The notes: a model not told the origin generated them from the sequence alone. A stretch of 64,000 nucleotides of DNA from Beaufortia kweichowensis (GCA_019155185.1 CM032811.1:7894075-7958074); one strand, 5' to 3'. Counted from the stretch's first letter, positions 22,364 to 36,324 are shown. Program-made: numbers and translations.

Positions 22364-23655
22364 AATGTATTAAGTGGGATTAGATGCAGTTTTTAATGAA
22401 ATAATATAACATTGCCATGTACAGGTAAATACTGCCATCTGCTGTCATCGTTGTTTTAAACGAGCAGCAGAATGTCAGTTTGTTTCATTGTATGCGCAAA
22501 ATATTATTGGTTTGCTTTGAAATCTGACTTGTACCTCTCTGCACAAAATATTCCTCCAGTTCCTTCTCATCTGACTTCACACTTAAGCATTGAAGCTGTT
22601 TTGTTCTTGTCATGGTCTTATTTGCTTGATATGATAAAGTATTGTAGAGCACACATTTTTAGATGTTTTTTATTTTTACTAGGTATAATATTATAAAAAC
22701 ATGAAATGCAGATAATCACATGCTATTCAGCATCAGTGGGACAAGTGAAACTTTCCCTCACATTTCACAGTTTCACAGTAGATGATTGTTTGTTTTTTCA
22801 CTACGTATTGGCTATTGGGGTCAGTATAGTGCCTTTGCCGGTCAATGCTGTTTTGTTGTGTTTAGGCGTGACCTAAGAAAAGCAGTAAATGTACTGCTTT
22901 TGTTCCTGATGTAGTTTTTATGTACGGACAACGTAAGCTGTTTGTCTGGCTGAAGTGGCCATTAAAGCTGACAAATAGGGCCAGGCTAAGAGCCACTGTC
23001 TGAACCCATGCTAGGGTCTCTTAAAGCTTAATTGGCATTATTTTGGCTTTGAAGGGTCACAGGCTTAAATCTTTTATTGTAGTCATCGTAATGACAATCC
23101 TCCTCCCCCACTTCTGCACCTCTGTGTGCTGTTTTGTTCTTGCTCAGTCAGACAACCACCTTCACCTCAGCGCGAGTGCTCTTTTTACCTCCTTTTTTTC
23201 CCATAACCTTTGACCTTATTGACTGATCCCCAATCATATGGAGCAGTACTCCCCTGTTTAATTCTCCCCTTTGTAGTCACCCTGACACCCGCCAAACTAA
23301 TCAAGCGATTCGTTTACACAAAACATGGGCATTTGACGTAAACAACTGACGTTTTTAACATTAAATTAATTGGTCTGTATTATTTTAATTAACCTTAACT
23401 AGTGTTGACTGCATGAATGTTAATTACTTGAATCCTTAAAAGAATATCTTGAAAGTGTTCTGTTTTGAGAATTTTCCATAGCAGGTGATGAGAAAAAAGG
23501 GAATGGACACAAAATTAATTTTTGAGGTAACAAAATATGAATAGAAGTTTTTATGCATGTAAGAAAACTGAAGGGATATGATAGAAATGAAGGAGATGAT
23601 AGAAAATGGACAATTTTCCAGTTATCAGTCTAGCTTAAAGATTATTGCTTTTGTT
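22363..23655. other. Non-coding DNA; low-repeat block at 22930-23300
   Basis: No gene seen. Around 22960-23180 the sequence (e.g. taattggcattattttggct, gaagggtcacaggct) looks constrained rather than random AT-rich DNA, but this is only an impression from composition. Confidence 0.25.
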
Positions 23656-23712
23656 ATTTGCTTCACTTGTACTGTAAGTTGCTTTGGATAAACGCGTCTG
23701 CTAAATGTAAAG
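23656..23712. repeat. Teleost short-repeat tail
   Basis: The words gtaagttgctttggataaa, cgcgtctgctaaatgtaaa match the highly recurrent fish motif TTTGGATAAAAGCGTCTGCTAAATG found at one end of abundant short interspersed repeats. The rest of the element is not recognisable, so it appears truncated. Confidence 0.7.
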
Positions 23713-25029
23713 TTCTTGACTGCAAAATGCCACTATTGACCTATCAGAACCGATAATTCCAAAAAGACTTGTTATATAAAGTTAAGATAAGTGATGACGT
23801 GTGAAATAATTTTAACAGTAAGTGAATACAAGGGAAGGTTAGAAGTTTGACATTTGTTTGGTACCTACAAGGACACGGTAAGATGGACAGGCATGATAGT
23901 GAAAGAAATACAAAGACCGGTGTGGCAATAAGGGAGAGGCAGAAAAAAGATGTGAGTCGGGGGGAGAGAAAGTGAGAATGTTTGAAAGGGAAAAGAGCTG
24001 GAGGGAGGGTGAGAGAATCTCTCAAAGGACTAATGTCCTCATTGTACAACCTGGTTTGAATACAGACAGATTCTCTGAGAAATTAGGGCAGCAGAGAAAA
24101 CCGCCAGACCGTGGTGGAAACACCCAGCATGGATAAACTCACACTTACAGATACCACAAACATTTCTGTAATCTGCAGTTTAATACATGCTGGTCAAAAA
24201 GATCTTCTGTTAAGATGTATCAGCTAAAAACATTGACAAGTAGTAACTGTTAAAGTTTCGCTATTAAATTAGCATAGATCAGCTTTTTCAATCTGTATTG
24301 TAATCTGTATTTTTATTTCTTAAAAAGTGAAAAGCTTGTGATGTAGAAATCAATAGAAGCTCATTCTAGTTTAATCACATTTTCTAGAATAAGTTTATTT
24401 GCTCTTCAGTCTTATCAGCACAGCGTGTTTGTGAGAGAACACGAGCGGTGATTTCACGGGTCGTGCATGTTTTTGTCTGTGAGAGATAAAACGGTTTGTG
24501 ATAAGTTAGTATGTGTGACTGTTGCAGGGGTTTGTTATGCTAAACTCTCCAAGCAAAAAGTCTCATCCGGTTGATTGGTGAAATGACAAATATGGCAGCA
24601 TGTTGACTCAGACGGGGTGCTTATCAGAGTTATCCAGACTGCAGCACATAGATAGTCAAGTGAAAACAGACATGCACACACACAGAAAAAAAATCACAGT
24701 TCATACCTTTCACTTTCGGGTGATTATACATAAATTTGACATTTTATATTGTATACTGTGGGTGCAGTGCTATAATTTAACCTGAGATGGAAAACATTTG
24801 TACCATAATGGTTGGTACAATATTGGTTATACTATTTATACGAAATGTGTATTTACACAATTACACATAGATTTAAGTGTTAATTTTATTTGTTTTGTCT
24901 AATTTCGCTTCAGTAGATGATGTTAGGTCATTAATTAAGGGAGGTGTGTCATTAGCTGTCTTACATGTGCTAAGGGAGAACCTGAGGAAAAGTAACATGA
25001 GTAAGAATTTCACACAGGTGTTTTTGTCT

Positions 25030-25032
<3 letters not shown>
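23713..25032. other. Non-coding DNA with a purine-rich block
   Basis: A strongly purine-rich stretch at about 23870-24020 produces stop-poor frames on the opposite strand. No coding similarity, splice-bounded exon or named repeat is seen. Confidence 0.3.
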
Positions 25033-25073
<41 letters not shown>

Positions 25074-25096
25074 AGAGAGAGAAAAAGAGAGAGAGA
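25033..25096. repeat. (GA)n microsatellite with AAA interruptions
   Basis: A GA tract interrupted twice by short A runs, about 64 bases. Confidence 0.95.
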
Positions 25097-25429
25097 CAAT
25101 CATTTTAGGTTGCCCTCTAGGGCAGATAAAGGGTCAGGAGGTCAGTTAGGTGCCTTGATCCCCGGCACAACAGCAGGGATTTCAGTGGGAACTGGGGTCC
25201 TTCTCATTTCTGGTACAGACCTTTTGCCATTTAGCCACCTGCCCCCTATAAAAAAGCAAGTCTCAAACCTCAGTGTTTGCCTCAGGCAGCTGGACGTGTT
25301 ATTGATCCAGTAGAGGGGGGCTCTGTCCTTTCCTTCTGATGGAGGCTGGACTTTAGTCTGATATGCATTCCTGGGTTCTGTTCAGCTTAGAGGCAAAAGG
25401 GAGGGTGCATGTAGAGGAGGGACGCATGG

Positions 25430-25500
25430 GCTGGAAATCACTTGTCATGTGCATATAAAAGTGTGCCTTTCATTTCAGAGCATGCTCACTGAGACACGCT
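25430..25500 (+). promoter_or_regulatory. Candidate TATA-type core promoter
   Basis: A good TATA word (gcatataaaagtg, about 25450-25462) is preceded by moderately GC-rich DNA and followed about 30 bases later by cttt/tcatttcagag, where initiation could occur. An exon-like segment lies 140 bases downstream. No transcript evidence is available, so this remains a candidate. Confidence 0.35.
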
Positions 25501-25622
25501 CGGCTCTCGCGAAATCCAGCCCCCAAATTTGAACAGAAGGGAGGGGAAATTACAGAAGTGACTCTTGTGTTGCACGTCTGTGTGTTTGTGTTTTACTCTC
25601 ACTCTGCATGGCTCTCTTTCAG

Positions 25623-25705
25623 CACCCTCGACTGGACGGATGAAGATGTGAACTGGATTACGCTGAAAATGATGGACAGCTTTGACAGGAAGCAAAACAA
25701 GTTGA
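25623..25705 (+). other. Candidate isolated exon (83 nt), identity unknown
   Basis: The segment is bounded by a good acceptor (ggctctctttcag) and a good donor (ttga|gtaaat). It is open in one frame (reading TLDWTDEDVNWI then TLKMMDSFDRKQNKL), with two adjacent ATGs near 25670-25675; the second has a favourable context (A at -3, G at +4). It could be a first coding exon of a gene to the right, or part of a non-coding RNA. I do not recognise the peptide. Confidence 0.3.
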
Positions 25706-26074
25706 GTAAATGTTGTTTTTTTCTTAGTTTTAGAGTTTTGAGGAAATTGTGAAAGAAGATTAAAGAAATGCATGTTAAGTGTCGTTTAGTATTTTTAGGA
25801 TCGTAAGTGAAAAGACTTGTCAGGTAAACTTTGAGAATGAAGTAGGGCTGGTCAGGAGACATGTTTATGCACTGTTTACATGCTGATAAGGGGAATTAGA
25901 GGCTTGAAATTGTGTAATTATATGAGATGACATGTAGACGTAATCTGAAAAGTTGTTAGTTGACACAGGGCTTAGAGTTTCACCTGAATGCTCAGATTCA
26001 GACACAGCTGGCATGAGAGAATATCTGTCTGAGATGTGAAGGAAGGGAAGAAATTGGTTTCCTTGACTTGCAGC

Positions 26075-26129
26075 CACGTGGGTATTATGAAAAAGAGGCC
26101 GATTTCTAAAATCCTGTGCTGTTCACGTG
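26075..26129. promoter_or_regulatory. Two CACGTG E-boxes 49 bp apart
   Basis: Canonical CACGTG occurs at 26075-26080 and 26124-26129, downstream of the candidate 25.4-kb promoter. bHLH-ZIP factors such as USF bind this word; function here is not shown. Confidence 0.35.
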
Positions 26130-28955
26130 GTTGTTTTTACTAATTCATTCTGCAAATTCTAGATTTTCTACAGTCATGTGACATTTACATTTTTCTGGTG
26201 CAAATAGTGACTTTTATAGAGACATCTTTTTAAGCTTAATCTTAGTTTGTGTATTGTATATAAAGTGTGGCATCCTTTAAGGGAAAACCACCAGTATGTG
26301 ATATTTTAAATGATCAGTATAGTATTATCACAGTCCTGACCAGGAAGATGATGTCATTGTCAAGGTCACTGGCTCAGATAATTTCTTTTTTTAGCTTGCA
26401 GTCTAGAAGTGTAAGTTATGGAGTTATGGAACTTTAAAAACATTAGACATCTTAATATAACCACAACATTGTGATTTTTAACTCCCTTATTTAGTAGTTG
26501 TACTATTAGCATTATTAACAATGCTGTATTGGTAGAATATCTGTATGTATTTTAACATGCTATTGTTTGATCATTTATTACTGTAAAGAAACATCAAGTT
26601 ATTCTTTTTTTTGTTCATGTCTAGAGTGGAAACAATATCCCAGAAATGATCCTTTCATCCAGCTGTTGACAGCTGTGCTGATGGACAGCTCTCTTCTCCA
26701 GCAGATGTAAAGATAAGCTGTTTTCCGACAAGACAAACCTTTGCTTATTTTGTCACAAAGACTCACCATACATGCCGTGTCTCACTTCCATATCTGATAC
26801 TGGGATTTTACAGCTGGAAAGCTCTGCTTGACAACAAACAACGGTATGAAATTCCCTTAACAAATCTAAAAATACTTTGTTTTTATTGCAACTTTTGGCC
26901 TTTTTTGGCGTTTTGGCCTTTAGTGTGTTTGGCAAAAATGATTGATTCTGAGAAAGTTTACTATCACTTGAAAATTATACACACTTACAGGTTTTCTCAT
27001 ATAAAAATGTATGAATATATCTGGACACTTTTTGTCAGTGGTAGGTTATTAGGTTTACATAAAAGCATAGTTTTTAGCCTGGTTTTTTAACATGATACAG
27101 AGGAATAGAAGTATGCCACTGCTTATGAAGTGCATTTGCAATAATCTATTTATCTTAACGATTTGGTTTCATTTTATTCTGAAGCATTTTGGCTAATACA
27201 GCATAGCAAACTACCAGCTGCAGACTACCTCAACCTGTTGTTATGAAGTCTTAGCTCATTCAGCACTGGGCCAAAATACATGGAATGTGTCAGACCTTTG
27301 TTTGGTCTGGCAGACTCACGTCATTGCTCACGCAACATTATCGTACTGACATCAGTCATGTGTTTTCAGCACGGGGGGAGAGAGTTCAGTTGTTAACGCT
27401 AAAAGCATGCAACATAGGGCCATTGAGCCTCGAAGGAAAGCAGTAATTTTCCTATTTTCAAGAATGTCCTGAGCATTACATCGAGGTGTTTCCTTTCCCA
27501 CAATAGCAGGACGCTGTGGTTACCCTTGGAAGCAATATTATTCTTGCACTTTTTGTTTTCTCAGCTTTTTTACCTGTCCCTGTGATGGATTTGAAGGCTG
27601 ACTGTGAAACGAGATCAGGTGATAAAAACATTAGCATATGCTGTAGTGGAAACTTGTATTGTTCACATGTGCGCTTTTGGAAGGTTTATATACAACTAAT
27701 AGCAGCGGTGATGCTGTAGATATTTGTGTCTGGATGTTGTTAAAGATTTTAGATAATTAGATTTTTGGTAGCAAGACAGTTAAACTCTTTTCAAAATGGA
27801 TTAGCTTTTGTAGTTTTCGAGCAGTTTACAATTTTTGTGTTGTCTTGCATGTTTTGTACTTTTATTAGTTAGTCTACATGTATCTGTTAAAGTTCAAAGC
27901 TCATCTTGCTTTTCTACTTGTCTTAGTATCTGTAGAAACTCCAATCTGTTCTTCCATCTATTTGTACATTTAAATCTCTTGAATGATTGTGCGTCATCGA
28001 ATACCCCAAGTTTGTTTACCCATCAGTCGTGGCAGTAAAATCGGTCATGGATTCTGTTTGGCTTTTGCCTAGCAGAGTTTGCCATTAGTCAGGTTAATAG
28101 CTCCTGTGCTTCTCTCCTCCTCACCGTGGGGTGTTTGATATGGGTGACTCTCTCAGGTTGCCTCTTTACAGGGCTCAGCAGAACCAGATTTATGAGAATG
28201 ATAAAAGATGTGCAGGGCAATAATGATGCAGGCAGCTGCTGTGAGCTGTCTCTCGATGCTCCTCTAAAAAAGTCTGAGGCGCACAAAAAAACGGTAGATA
28301 TAAATTATATCCTGAGGAAGACATTATAAAATATATATGATCTCCATACATGTGTGTTACATATCTAGACTTTGGAAAGATCTAATGCCTGCATATTGTT
28401 TGTTAGTTTTTGGTCGTGTATGTAAGTAGTCCAAGCTCGTAAAAGCCTGTCATTCAGCTTCTGATAACAGCAGTCATTTGTCATTGTAAAACAAAAGCGA
28501 ACACAAAGCTGATAGTTGTGGGGAAAATGAGGGGAAGCAGCCGGCAGCGTCATTAATGCCCAGACAGAAGTGGAGATTGATGCCGCTTTCTATTGTGTAA
28601 TGGTCCAGCAGACCACCATGATAAAAACACATCATATATCTTCAACTATCTGCTTGGTATAACATTTTTATGCGCTTGCTGTCTTGCATTTATTGGAGTT
28701 ATGTCCTACACCTCTAAAACTATTCCTCTGGCGGTCGTCTGATATGATTTCAATGGCTAATACATTGTCGATATTTAGAGAGCAGGGTCTAAATAGCTGA
28801 TTAAATGCTGAATATAATCATTAGTCATATTACATTTTAATGATGGCAAATGATACATACACAATATTGCTGAAATTGATTGGGCAGTGATTTTACGCAG
28901 TATTCATTTAAAATAATTTTTTATTGTAGATAAATTATTATCCATTAAACAGGCT
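26130..28955. other. Non-coding DNA
   Basis: AT-rich sequence with scattered short ORFs only. No exon with both splice signals and family resemblance, no RNA gene and no clear transposon was found. Confidence 0.35.
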
Positions 28956-28959
28956 GTTG

Positions 28960-29100
28960 ATTTTTAGAGTTGTTTGTAGGTTTAGGCTTAAACAAACTAT
29001 TAAACAGCCTCTCCTTTTAGGAATAGGTGGGGGTTAGGCGTAGGATTAAGATTAGACTTGTGCATTGGGCCAGGGGTTATGGACTTAAACAACCTTCCTA
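28960..29100. repeat. TTAGG-like degenerate G-rich repeat
   Basis: Variants of gtaggtttagg, ggaataggtgggggttagg, cgtaggattaagattag follow each other. This resembles the degenerate gttaggtttagg-type repeats common in fish genomes. Confidence 0.45.
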
Positions 29101-32100
29101 TCCAACAACTAAACAAAGAAAGAAACTAGCACTTTTGTTAAATGGCCATTCAGCCACCAACTAATCAGCCTGCCCGATATGTACTATATGTATAAATAGG
29201 TTATCACTACTTTTGGATGCTTTAATAACAAGGATATTTTTCTTCTAAATGTCCTTGACTCAATTCACATAACCCTGCAAAGTAAATATACTGAAGGGCA
29301 TTTAACACACACTTTCAATGCAAAACATGCGTTCTGTCAGTCGTTTATCATTCGAGTGTCACAAAGGTTTCACAGCAATTTGTTCCATGTGTAATTTCTC
29401 CTGTTCTGCTCTGCTGACAGCAGTGTTTCTCTGGCCACAGCTGGTGAAAAGAGAAGCCCTTTGTTGTCATGCTGAGAGAGACGGATCGGGTCAGCGCAAC
29501 TGTTGTCATTTCTTTCCCCCGGTCCTATCTCCCGGCAACACCGGTCAGATCAACCCTGAAGAATGGGGTCAATCTTGGGTCTACCAGCAGATTAGCCACT
29601 GAGCTCAAGCAATAAGTGATCGTCTGTAAGCACGAAACCCTGGCCAAGTAGCGGTTATAACCTCCTTTTAAAACCCTTTCAGAGTCCTTCAAAATACAGA
29701 TAGTTCCTAAGTTCAGATGAGATCTTGTTTTACATGCAGTTTTCAGCTGTTGAACAGCGTGCACGCTGGGGTCAAGTTCAAGAATCTCTCACGTGTGTTT
29801 TAATGGAGAAACATTTGAAAGACATTTCTTGCACCTGAATTGATCTGCGTTCCACATTTAAATGTGATTTGACCTCCTAAAAGGCAGCAAGTCCTTAAAA
29901 ATATAGAAGAATTTTTTCTTTAAAAAACAGTTTTTTGTAAAAATAATAACTTAGTAGTGGGCACACGTTGCCTTTTTTCCATCACTCCCTTATGTCTTCC
30001 TGTCCCTCCTTCTATTCTATCATTTTGCCTGAGGATTCATATGCTAATAGGGTTCAGGAGATGAGGTGGTTCTCACGTTCAACTTGAAACTCGGCCTTTT
30101 GTGCACCTAAAGCACAAGCTGCAGAACAGAAGCTAGAGGTGAAATTAAAATCTGCTGAATGCCCCAGCGGGACAGGGAGGGGAGTGAAGGGGAGGGCAGG
30201 GGCGGGCCAGCAGCTGCTGATATTGGATAAATGTGAGATGCCCACTGTAGCGGTCCGTGTCCTCCTAGGGGACCAGCTAAACGAGCCGTGCCTGTGTGTT
30301 TCTTTAATCATACTGCAGGCCTGTTCCTGGTCTTCTGATCAGTGTGTGGATGATTATTTTGATTATTTCTATGGTATTGCTTAGCTATTCAGGAACTCTG
30401 AAGTTGCTTTTAAACTCTATATAATGCAAGTCAGACATTTGGCTTGTACGCTTTTAGTTGAGAGCACACAACCCCTTTTGCCCTCAGAGACTTGCTTGAA
30501 AGAGGGAGCATTTAATGGTGCTCAGACCTGTTTGTAGTCACTGAGCAAAGAGGACATTTTTTCAGGGGTTACTCTCATGGTGTGCAATCACTATGGCAAC
30601 CACAAATCTTTCTTGCTTGGCGATGTGGAGCACGCACAAAATTGGACTTCCCAATGATTAATATCACCTTTTTTCTGATGGACCTGACTTATAAAAACAC
30701 AAGACCATGTTTAAAATAACAGCAATTATGGGCAATTTGGTGGAAATGTGTGATAATTGTACACCTATAAGTTTGTTTTTCCTGTCACCCATGGGTGAAA
30801 TAGACAAAATACGTGTAGCAGTCTCCGGCCAATTAAAGCAGTTCTGTTATGGATATAAGGAACAGTTTTACGTTATTATAATTTAGCATGACCCACTTCC
30901 TTTTTTTGACATTTGGCTTTGACTCCTGTGTATCAGTGTTGTTTTTCTTTCTCCGCTGGGATAATTGTCTTGGCTTGGTTTTGTCTGTACAACCTGGTTC
31001 GTGTTTGGGTAAAGGCGGTAAAAACCAGAGGAGAAAAGAAATGCTCTCCAGACACTGACGCAGAATACAAGATTAAATGTTGTTTATGCTTGTTCATCAT
31101 CACCTTCCAGATCCTGGAATGATGTTGTGTGCTCACATATCAACTTACAGCCTCTCTGGTGTCATAAATTATGGAACGTTATTTGGGTTCGATGATTGAA
31201 TTATGGCATGGTTAAGTTTTTTTAATGTATATTTTTTTATTACTTATATTTACAGTTTCTTCAAAACATATTTCAAAATGTACATAACTAACTTCTGGCA
31301 TACATTAAAAAGACTGTAATGAGGTGAATGACTAATGGATCTGGTTTCAGATTTACTTGACATATTCACATAATGCTGTTTACATAACATGACTTCTTGC
31401 ATTCAAAAACAGGTAGACATCTTGAGGCATTTTCGGTTTCTTTCAGACTATTTTTAACTTGGCATTCCACTTTAACAGCACAAATGCTTGTGTCAGAATG
31501 CCTAAAAACAGTGCAAGTCATGATGTAATGGCCAAAGACATCTGTCTAAAAATGTACTGTATGTAGCTGTGATGCTTTAAAAGCGATGAATTTATAAATG
31601 CATGAATATACCATGCAAACTGTCTAACAGCTAAAGTACATTTAGAGCAATGCCACTAAAATATATACATTTATGTATTTACAAATCTTTGACCAGATGT
31701 TGTTGGACAGTTAGTCAACACCTCTACAGTTTAGTACACTGCAATAGGACAGCGTAACTTAATGATACCCTTCACTTTTGGCCATGACGGACAACAGCTG
31801 TTTCGCATTTATTATGCAAAGATGTTATTTTAAAATCACTCGTAAGGCCCAATTTTCTCACTGTCCTCAATGACAACCCCTTCCATAGCTAGTCGAGCGC
31901 CACAACAGACCAGTTTCACTGTATTCTCAAGAGAAATATGGAAACAGTTACATAACTGTATGCTTTTGCTCTGGGGAGTAAGGACACATGTCATCCGCAG
32001 GGCCGGAGCCAAGCTCTGCTCCCGCCGCAGAGAGAGGAGTCAGAGAGTGCATTGCTCTATTGGCCCTAATAGATTTTAGGCAGGATGACGAGGGCCGACA

Positions 32101-32395
32101 GAGGCAGATTTATTTATTCTTTTTTCCCCTAAAGCTGGCCGTTCTCCAATCATCACAGATCTTGTTTGTTTTGTCATGGGGCGTGATGGCTGAATGTGTC
32201 TCGGAGGGAGTTGAAGAATGACTGCAGCTCTCCCTGTGGTCGGGCCCCCACAGCTGTTCTGAACACCACACCTCAACTCAAGCCAGCTAAACTCGGCTCA
32301 ACGCGCCCCGTGGCTCTGCAGCAACACCCTGTTTATGTTGTGCATAAAACATACACGAGCAGCTGAGCTCAGCAACTGGAAAGTATTTGATGTAT
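29101..32395. other. Non-coding DNA
   Basis: No gene recognised. Blocks at about 30050-30310 and 31960-32300 are more GC-rich and stop-poor on both strands but lack promoter plus splice architecture. Nothing else identifiable was found. Confidence 0.3.
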
Positions 32396-32409
32396 ATTTT
32401 GTTGCTTTT

Positions 32410-32850
32410 AATAGCTCATGACAGTAATGGGTTACATAATCAGATTACAGAGAAAAGTAACGTTTTGAGTTATTACTGGTCGCTTTTTCAGCGTAACTTT
32501 TGTATATATTTAATTTATTTGCTGAAAAATGCAGTTGAAAACATCTTTCTTGCCTGTAACATTTTCAGTCCCGTAGGCCCATGCAGTGCACGTAACAATA
32601 GATCACTCCCTTTATTGTCAACAAACCTGTCTGACATATATACAGGGGTATCACCATTGCATGTCAGATAAACAAACATTTGACCTATATACCAAGTATA
32701 GTTCTCTGTCCTAAACAGAGAAGCCTAACCAACTGTAAGAAAAAGTAACTAGAAAAACTAATTGTCGCATTACTTTTTATTTAACATGACTCATTTTAAC
32801 TATTTTAAAAGTAATGTTTCCCAAAACTTCAACTTCTCGATGCTGACTAT
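32410..32850. repeat. Possible dispersed element with 'agtaac/attacttttt' ends
   Basis: Near 32425-32490 are gggttacataatcagattac and aaagtaacgttttgagtta; near 32740-32830 are aaaaagtaactagaaaaac, cgcattactttttatttaac and aagtaatgtttcccaaaac. These words resemble the two ends of a fish repeat with alternating GTAAC/GTTAC motifs. The boundaries and type are uncertain. Confidence 0.4.
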
Positions 32851-33094
32851 ATCCCACCACTAAATTTTTTTCCCACTGCTGTATTTTCAGTCTTCCTGTA
32901 TATTTTCTCCACTTGCAAATCAGCTCATTGGGAATACATAAGGACAGTGTAAGATAGCGAAAGAATCGCTGGGTGCAGAGACAGAGTAGGACACAGAGAG
33001 AACTATTCGTCTTTTCAGATTATTTTATTTCGCAGGGCAAAAATATCTGCCGCTCATACTATTGTTGGTGTGACAGGTAATTATTTTGTCCTAG

Positions 33095-33098
<4 letters not shown>

Positions 33099-33128
<30 letters not shown>
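33099..33128. repeat. (CT)n microsatellite
   Basis: A pure CT tract of 30 bases. Confidence 0.95.
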
Positions 33129-33134
<6 letters not shown>

Positions 33135-36100
33135 CCGCCAAATGACTTTCTGCTCAGGCGCCCCAGATAAGTAAGAGAAATGTGGGCCAGTGTTGTTAGC
33201 CGCTGGGCCTTTAGCAGCATCCCTCTCCTATCTCTCCTCCTTCTTTATGTGCCAGGATATGGCTGCTGTCTGGGGCAGAGAGTATCTTTACCTGGTGTTT
33301 TATGACATGAGTGGGACGGTCGACAGTTAAGCGGCTGGGGAGGAGCGCCGTGACTTTTGATGGCTCTTGCCTGTGGAGACGGTGCTTGTAAATCACCAGG
33401 ACCAGTATTTATAAAAGACATCTACTGCTGTCTGCTCCCCGTCTAACAGCATCAGACATCTGGATGGGTTGCATTAGAAGACAGACAGGTCTGTAAATTG
33501 GTCACCTTTGATTTTTTTCATTGCAATGTGATTTAAATAGGAATATGATTGGCAGGATCAGCTTGTACTGTTTTTAGTTGCGGAGGAAATAAAACAGCAG
33601 GTTGGTTAGTCCTGTGCTGAAAGTCTCAGATCAGGCCAAGCTTTGTTTGAGTGGCTCCCCGCTGCCGATCTGTCTCCTGTGAGATGAGCACCAAAAGCTG
33701 TATCAACAGGGCTGTATTTACTAAAGACAGACTGCACCCTCACATCTGACAACCTCACCTTATTTTCCAGATCCGATTTCCTTAAGCACCAGGAGCTCGG
33801 CTTTATGGTGTGTAAGTGGGGACAGGTGCATATTGCAGATGTGCTTTGACCACCAAGGACATGAGATGAGTTGTTTTAACCTTTGTTGGCTGCTCAGACC
33901 ATCCCAATCTAACTGCAGACCGCTTGTGTCTCTTTCCTCTTTTCTTTCTTGCTCGCCTGCTACAAAGCTGTTCTTGTCTTTTATCACAGAGCTTATGTGG
34001 GGCAGGTCTGTCACACAGAGATTAGTGCAGGAAACCAGGTGTGGGATGAGTCCTGACTGGTGTTGAGATACTAGACAGTCGGCTCAGATTTAACACGGTA
34101 TAGACCCCGCTGCAAAGGATTATGGGCACACTGCACTGAAGAAAGAGCGCTTTGTCTTGATTGATCTTGAGTCGCAGTGTAAGTTCAGAATGGAGAAGAT
34201 TATTTGAGATTGACAAATCGATTAAAGCAAGTTGTCATTAAAATGGACAACCGCATGTTGCATTAAAAGTCGAACGTTAGATCAGTATGCAGCAACATGC
34301 AGTATGACACACAATATTTCACAACTTTAGGCGTGGTCATCATTTTGAAGTGGTGTCTATTTCAGGAGCTTGATGGGGGAATAACTTCAGGCTTTCCGTT
34401 GAACACATCTCATCCGCTGCCACGAACGCAGAATTGAATAGATGTTCTGTTATATGAGCTATACTGTAATGTAAGTACTTCAGAGACTTCTTCCATTCGT
34501 TTACCTTACAGCATAAATCACCCACTTGAGATGTATTTCCATTCCTAAGAAACACACTGCCAAGATGTTTTGCATTGATGAAAAATGATAGCTTTTTTAA
34601 AATGAGTTCTTTTGAGTACACCAAAAAGGAAAATTAGAGAGCCAGTACAAAGAGGAAGAAAAGTGCATTGTATTTACTGGAAAACTAGTAAGAAAAACTA
34701 AAGTCTCCTGATTCTGAGATTGTTTTCTTTTAAGAAATACTCAACTAATTTAATATGTATAACCTGTGCTCAGAATTATCGGCAATCCAAAGAGATTTTT
34801 AAAACATTTGAAATGACAGATCAAATATTTCTTATCAAATTATTATATTAAAATCAGTTTGTCCTAATTTTAAAAGAGATATCTCTAAAAGAAAGTTATA
34901 AACTTGACCAACTTGAGACAGTAAAATTTGCAGAAGGTTCAATGGAAAGGCAGTTCAATCGATCTCACAGCAGTGATGTGTGTAACAGTGTGTTTCTGTT
35001 GGCTTGTGTACATGTACGTCATTGTGTTCATGTGCAGCGTAGATGTGGTGTTTGACTGATGGCTGCGGTGAGCAGAAGCACAGGGCCATGATCGTTAGCG
35101 TAATGGACATTTCCTCACAACATTTTAGACAATTAAATAATGGCAAAAGTCTGAGAGATTAGTGTATTCTGCCAATGTATATAATTTAAGTGTCATAAAA
35201 ATGTGTTTAAGCACACAAAAGGCAAAACAGAGAAATGTTTTTTTTTTAAATTGGCCAAAATATCATCACTGTCAGACTTTTGTGTGTGATGGGGTTGAAT
35301 AACAATAGAGCTAAATACAGGTGTTTTAACATACAGATATCTCTGTCTGTACTTTGACAGTTGCCATTTTTCATGAACGAAATGAAGTCATTTCTGCACA
35401 CAGTATTTTGATGTCACGTGGAAGCTGGCAGGTTTTTGATTTACAGTCTTTGTAAGTGAGGCGGAAACGGCAATGTTAAAGCTGTGTTTTTAAAGGAGAT
35501 GAGTCATATTTTATGAAATCAAAAGCTGGCATTTATATACAGTACATATCTATAAACAAGTATTTAGCGTTTGATATTCCTGTCAGTTTGAATAAGCCTG
35601 AATGCTTTGGGATTTTTACAGTCTGGAACTGCAACAAACAGACCACATATGCTTTTTCCAGTATTTGAAGATTTCTGCAAATGTTTTACAGGAATTGTTG
35701 ATAGTTTCACGTCCAGATTTGCATGGGTGTAATGAAATGACCGTGTGGGTGATCTAATGGGTTTTTGGCAGTCGTCAGGGGTGTGGATGACCAGTGTTTT
35801 GAATGATTTTGAATAAATGATGTTACATGTTGTGAAAGAGCGAGGCAGTGTGTTTGTGTAAGTTCAGCACTTGCTTGTATAATGCTGGTGTCTGTATCTG
35901 TCGTGAATCAGGGATACGTCTCAATCTGCTGTGAGACAACTGCAGAGCAGGATGAATAATACATTTAGTACAAGTGAAAGCCTTAGAAGTATCAAGCAGC
36001 ATCATCCCGCTGGGTATGTGCTCCAGACAGTTCATTTCATGCTGTTTCTCATTCTCTCCTATTCCTTTGAATGTTTTTCTTTCCCTTTCTCATGATTATT

Positions 36101-36310
36101 TCTTTCTCTTTACATTTAGCGTTTTGTCAACATACAGTAACATTAAATTGAACAACATTGTTATTTGCAATATTATAGACTGTAAGAAATAGTGCTTTTT
36201 TTGTTAAAGAAATTGTAAGAAATTGAGATTTTTTTTCTGAACACAAAGTGAGAAATGTGCCTGCTTGCCTGTGTTGTTTAGCCACTAGTGTTGGATGAGT
36301 TAAATTGCTA
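33129..36310. other. Non-coding DNA
   Basis: No gene or named element recognised. The block at about 33140-33420 is GC-richer with multiple short ORFs but no supporting signals. Confidence 0.3.
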
Positions 36311-36324
36311 ACATATTATAATAA

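Noticed and set aside
23744..24049. 101-codon antisense ORF
   Set aside because: Product of a purine-rich tract; low-complexity Ser/Leu/Phe composition.
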